From Asterella californica (lineage: Eukaryota > Streptophyta > Marchantiopsida > Marchantiales > Aytoniaceae), in the NCBI GenBank assembly GCA_036924285.1, contig JAYKYS010000010.1, forward strand, positions 3,410,001 through 3,474,000: a stretch of 64,000 nt of DNA. Reading direction: 5' to 3'. Made by a program: the position numbers and the translations under genes. Positions 59,989 to 64,000 of this stretch are shown piece by piece. The notes beneath the pieces are model-generated. The model saw nothing but the letters and a program-made list of their open reading frames with translations, did not search any database and was not told the DNA's origin. Every line of letters begins with the position of its first letter. The stretch's first letter is position 1.

Positions 59989-60702
59989 GGTCTCCTCAAT
60001 CCACTTGGAGAATGAGTCCAGCTTGGCACTGAACTCACGTACATAAGCACTCAGCGTCCCTGTCTGCTTCAGTCTTACCAACTCAACACCGTCTCGAATC
60101 CTTTGATACTCCGGAGTGAATCGTCCTGCGAGCAACTCCTTGAACTCCTTCCAACCAAGTGCCGAGACAGTCAAGACATGCTCATCCCTGTATGCAATCC
60201 ACCAGAGAAGCGTATGGTCCTTCAGGAACGTAACCGCCGCTCTCACCTTGTCAGACTCCTTAGCCTGTTGCGCCTCAAAGTATAGATCCAACTCAGTTAA
60301 GAAATCCTTAACCTTGCGAGCCCGTCCTATACCTGAAAACGGGGTCGGCAAATTCGTCTTACAAAGCTTCCTGGTAGACGAGGAACTTCCTTGGCCTGCC
60401 TCAAGCTCAGTGATACGTTTATCCCTGGAGGTCATACCCTCCTGCATGGTCTTCATCATCTTGATGAGTTCTGCGTACAAAGCTCCTTGACTCCCCGTGC
60501 TTGAATCGTTGGGCATCGTTGGCAAAACTCCATCTTGCTGCACTGGTGCCGCAACTGGTACAAGGCTTCCTTGACGTTGGGGCGAAGGTTGTCGGTTGTC
60601 GTCTCCTGACTGTGCCTCGGGGCTAGCTCGAGTCGATCTGCTCCCGTTAGCCGCTCCTCGTTTCTTGGTCTTCCTCCTGGAACTCTGTCCGTCTTCGGCC
60701 AT
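59932..60702 (-). pseudogene. Outer element gag N-terminal part
   Basis: Starts at ATG 60702 (MAEDGQSSRRKTKKRGAANG). A low-complexity basic/Gln/Ser region is followed by a coiled-coil stretch (YAELIKMMKTMQEGMTSRDK, RITELEAG) and the gag core: NLPTPFSGIGRARKVKDFLT, TFLKDHTLLWWIAY, WKEFKELLAGRFTPEYQRIR. It runs into the inverted duplication and stops at 59932, so capsid and nucleocapsid are separated. Confidence 0.88.
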
Positions 60703-60807
60703 CGTTCCAGTGTTCACCTAGAAACGCTGATCCGCTTCGTGTCTTGCATTTTTCCTCAAGCGTCCAACCCTCAACCGCTACCTCAAGTTCTCGCTCACCG
60801 AAGCGTT

Positions 60808-60819
60808 GCTCTGATATCA
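60808..60819 (-). other. Primer-binding site of the outer element
   Basis: Minus strand TGATATCAGAGC, one mismatch from TGGTATCAGAGC, the initiator-Met tRNA site used by many plant LTR retrotransposons, two bases inside the LTR end. Confidence 0.8.
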
Positions 60820-60821
60820 CT

Positions 60822-61960
60822 TTTCGTGCACCTACCGCCTTGTTGCGTCAGCGGAAGCTCTAACTCAGTAGGTCGTGAACTTTACACCGCTAACTTGCAA
60901 ACACAATCACAAGTTAGCGTCCATGCACCACTTACCTTATCTCAGTTTGGTCCGGACCGGAGCCGGACCGTCTCCCTATTCATCAAGCTCAGCATTCCCT
61001 AAGTCACGGCCTAGACCCGCCTAGGTCGATCCCAAACATGAGCAAGTCACAAGATGACTTGGGGCGGACTTCCCATAAAGTCCAGGGTCCTAAACGGTGC
61101 CTCCAGCACACCTAGCGGCCCAACCGTCCGTGATGTCCGTCTGGGTCTAGGTTCCTGAACAGTGGTCTAACTCGCCGACTCGTTCCCTAGTCTTGCCCCA
61201 GCCCTTACAGCGTTCCTAAGTCCAGAAGTCCAAGTCTGGACGAGAACGTGCCTTGGAACCGGCCCAGCCATCACCTCATGCTCCAAGAGTCCACCCGCCG
61301 AACCCTGGGGTCGGGTGACTCGTCCTGGCCCACCCAGGCATCGAGCCCCCCTCATATATACTTTTGGGGATCGACGGTCCCGCCCTCCTCTTTGGTCCCT
61401 AAAAATTATACCACAACCGGATTGTGGTTCGGCCATAACTTCCAGCTCGGAGGTCAGATCGAGGAGTATTATATATCACTGGAAAGCTCTCGACGAGACC
61501 TTTCCAATGATACCTCACTCGCCTCGAGATCTTACGTGGAGCTCCGTCCACGACCTAAAACGTCCTTGGAGCTCCAACACTTAGTCATTTTTCGGAAATC
61601 TGTGTCCAGACCCAAACTCGAACCCTGTGGTTCGGACCAGCGTTCGAACGGCGGTCCGTCTGCATCTCAAACCCACTTGTCGATCTCACGTCTCAGACCT
61701 ATGTCTCAGACTCATGTTTCGGTCCGTTCCCAGACTCGCCCCCTTAAGTCAGCGTTTGTCCGAGGTCCTCTTGGGGCCTAGGCCCTTATGTCCTAACCCA
61801 AGGTTCCAACCTTGGTTCAGAGAACCACTTAGGGTTCATCTGATCTCGACTTCCCGGCCAAGCCATTAAGTCCTACTCGCAGCGTTCACAACCTAGCGCA
61901 AGTCTGCTAGAGTTCTGTTGTTCGCGTCTGCGTCCGATCTTGAGAATGAGGGTCGCGACA
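60822..61960 (-). repeat. Outer element 5' LTR
   Basis: About 1139 bp, intact copy of the split LTR at 45676-46707 plus 55227-55333. Shows the uninterrupted pre-insertion site TTCCCGGCCAAGCC (about 61851-61864) of the nested element. Confidence 0.96.
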
Positions 61961-61965
61961 ATAGA
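61961..61965. repeat. Target-site duplication ATAGA of the outer retrotransposon (right)
   Basis: Matches 45671-45675. Confidence 0.85.
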
Positions 61966-63107
61966 ATTGTCATATGCTAACATGTTAGTGTGAGCTTTGC
62001 AGTTTAATAAGTATAAAAGTGCACATCCTCTCTCAAGAACTTTCTGAACATGTTTGAGAGCTATGGTGACATCAAAGAAGTACTTCGTCTCTCCTCGTTG
62101 GCTGATAACACTAGACATACAAGAAATATGAGTGGATTTCCAATGGAGGTACTTCTTGAATCCGTATGAGGTGACGTTAGAAGATGTTCAGGACATCTTA
62201 TTCTGACAGGAAGCTCATTGCTGCTCTTATTGCAGACGCATGTATAATGATGGACAGGTTCTTGCAGATATCCTAGAAGAAGTACCGCGCGTAGAAGAAC
62301 ATACGGATGAACCTGCCACGGAAGAATTATATGCAGCGGACCACCATCAAAACAAAATTGATCAGGACTTCATTCCACTGGTGAACGCTCTACTTCGGAC
62401 CACTGATGCAGGCAGAATAATCGAGCATGCTATACTAGTGGAGTGAAGGTGAGCATGCTATAGTACTAGCACAATAGCGAGCTTGTACTGACTCGGCTTG
62501 TATTAGCAGTATGTACAATAACTGAGAACAGCTTTGGCAGTCTTGTGCTCGTAGCGTTGTGAAGGATACGTTAACTTCTACTTAAGTGTTTACTTCTTTT
62601 GTGAACTATGTAAAGGTTCCCGTTTGCTTAACACAATGCTTCTCCACTAACGCATGTACTTGTCTGAACAGCTGGCAAAAAAATAATGACATGAATCCGA
62701 GCATAGAGTTAATGAAATCGATGTGAGAAATAAATTTTGATACCAATTACGGGACTCCGTCAAAAAAGTAGAGGGACCTCATGCAGCAGTGCTTTCTTTA
62801 ACCACGACTGGAAAATAATCATCGTTGACTGAAATAATTCGTCTCACCTGCACGCATCATCTCCAACGGTTACAAGAAAGTGATAGCGAGAGACCGGAAA
62901 AAGTACTCCAAATCTCTAGTTTTTGAATGGACGTTGCCACTTTAACGTATGGTTGGAAACATATGTTCTTTTCAGAAGACTGGTTCTGCGGAAGACTCGG
63001 CCACTACCACCACTTTTTTCTCGGCCCTTCGTAGTCCTTGCTGCAGGTCTCATTTTTGGTAACCTAATAAGCATACTCTGTATCTTTTGCTCTTTTTATG
63101 TTATCGA
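61966..63107. other. No gene recognised; one short coding-like frame
   Basis: The plus frame 62240-62446 begins right after a TATTGCAG acceptor-like site and reads MYNDGQVLADILEEVPRVEE, with acidic, protein-like composition. It could be an exon of an unknown gene. The minus frame near 61966-62118 (SQRGETKYFFDVTIALKHVQ) is also protein-like and ends at the retrotransposon junction. Neither is recognised. Confidence 0.25.
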
Positions 63108-63195
63108 AAATACTATAAGTATAATATAAATATTTATATACTTATATAAATATAAGTATATAAGTATATAAATATAAATATATTTTTTTAGATTA
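63108..63195. repeat. AT-only low-complexity tract
   Basis: About 85 bp of ATATAAGTATATAAATA-type sequence, almost free of G and C, partly self-complementary. Confidence 0.9.
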
Positions 63196-64000
63196 AGTTT
63201 AATAAAAATAAAAATATTAATATTAATTCTTAGTTGTTCCAAGAACCATTGGAAACGTTGTTAGAAAACTCATAAGTGGAGTGCGAGACTTTGCGCTTCA
63301 GAGTGTAAAAGTGCGGGAGTCTACTATACTAAAATAATTCATTAATAAATACATTAATTTATTATCTAACCCTTCTCGTAGGAAAAGTTAGGTAATAAAT
63401 TAAAGTTACAGTACTCTTCGATCTTCAGATGGAAGAGGTGAATAAGATATCCAAGCTGAATATATACCCACGCAAATAAGGTGAATATATACGCACGCAA
63501 ATAAGGTGGAGAGGGTGAGATAACGCTCCCAACACCGTCTATCACAAAATGTGAAAATGTCATATGTTTGTTGAAACCTTAGTTAAACCGAGGTCGTGGA
63601 CCTTTCGACCAAGACTCCCTACCGTCAGTGACTACAGTCGGGAACTCGACGGGTAGTTTCGTGCGCATTCCGTACGTAGTCGGGAATAACACGGCTCGCC
63701 GTCTAATTACTTACTAGGACGTGAGGAACGATTGTCGTGGACGACTTCCACCACAATCCACGTGGCATATGCAGCATGCTCTCTCAGTGCCCACGCCTGT
63801 TTAGAATCGTGCTACAACGTACAAGTGATGAGGTATTTCAAGAGGTATTTTCAAATGAGGATTTGGAATTTGAGTTTCTCAAATCTGAGCCGTCCATATA
63901 GCATCGCACGGAATACGTAGTAGGCACCGAAGTTATTTACTTGAATATGGGTCGAATGACTTTTGGGGACTTACGGCATGTGCCGTGTCTTGCTACACTA
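63196..64000. other. No gene recognised
   Basis: Mixed sequence to the window end; a 24-bp phrase (GAATATATACnCACGCAAATAAGGTG) is repeated in tandem near 63459-63508. No coding frame of note. Confidence 0.4.

Larger units (their letters stand above)
45676..61960 (-). mobile_element. Ty3/gypsy chromovirus LTR retrotransposon, interrupted by a nested element
   Basis: Complete element on the minus strand: LTR 60822-61960, primer-binding site, gag, protease, reverse transcriptase, RNase H, integrase, chromodomain, polypurine tract, LTR. The downstream (low-coordinate) LTR is split into 45676-46707 and 55227-55333 by a second retrotransposon. Without it the element is about 7.8 kb. The order RT-RNaseH-integrase and a terminal chromodomain place it among plant chromoviruses. 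Pol is one frame from about 59284 to 56057, broken by five nonsense codons, plus a frame change between protease and RT and a fold-back rearrangement in gag. It is dead, and its LTRs are visibly more diverged than those of the nested element. Confidence 0.95.

Overview
The window is nuclear DNA of a land plant. It has spliced genes with GT-AG introns, a CSLC-type xyloglucan backbone synthase, a Golgi Gdt1/PML3-type cation transporter, and two nested Ty3/gypsy LTR retrotransposons. The aquaporin has the His/His/Ala/Arg pore signature of the hybrid intrinsic proteins (HIPs), which I know only from mosses and lycophytes. A seed-free plant, probably a bryophyte, is therefore the best guess. I cannot name the species.

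Layout. Bases 1-10900 are relatively GC-rich and hold the CSLC gene (five exons, 4369-7184, plus strand) behind a long pyrimidine-rich leader. From about 10930 the DNA becomes strongly AT-rich until about 33 kb. The HIP gene (six exons, 12166-15115, plus) lies at the start of this AT-rich island. The rest of the island is decayed, repetitive DNA. It contains a minus-strand relic with a ParB-like part followed by an adenine-methyltransferase-like part (20.7-22.1 kb), a 44-bp tandem array of GATCACTTC palindromes (25.3-25.8 kb), diverged long repeats (26.4-28.6 kb), and a plus-strand relic matching the DUF7869 family (31.0-32.4 kb). AACC-rich degenerate arrays lie at 17.15-17.37 and 32.83-33.06 kb and may mark the edges of one large old mobile unit.

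Bases 33-38.9 kb hold a LINE fragment (zinc-knuckle tail of a reverse transcriptase) and otherwise nothing I can assign. A Gdt1/PML3-like gene of eleven in-phase exons runs on the minus strand from 41706 to 38916. Bases 42-45.67 kb look non-coding.

Bases 45676-61960 are one Ty3/gypsy chromovirus on the minus strand, flanked by a 5-bp duplication ATAGA. Its low-coordinate LTR is split by a younger Ty3/gypsy element of a different lineage (46708-55226), whose two 1282-bp LTRs differ at only about nine positions. Both elements are inactivated, nearly always by C-to-T (or G-to-A) nonsense changes. The last 2 kb are AT-rich with no recognised gene.

The three host genes are unrelated neighbours, not an operon. 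CSLC and Gdt1/PML3 both belong to Golgi biology (xyloglucan synthesis; Golgi Mn/Ca homeostasis, which glycosyltransferases need), but nothing in the sequence shows that this is more than chance.
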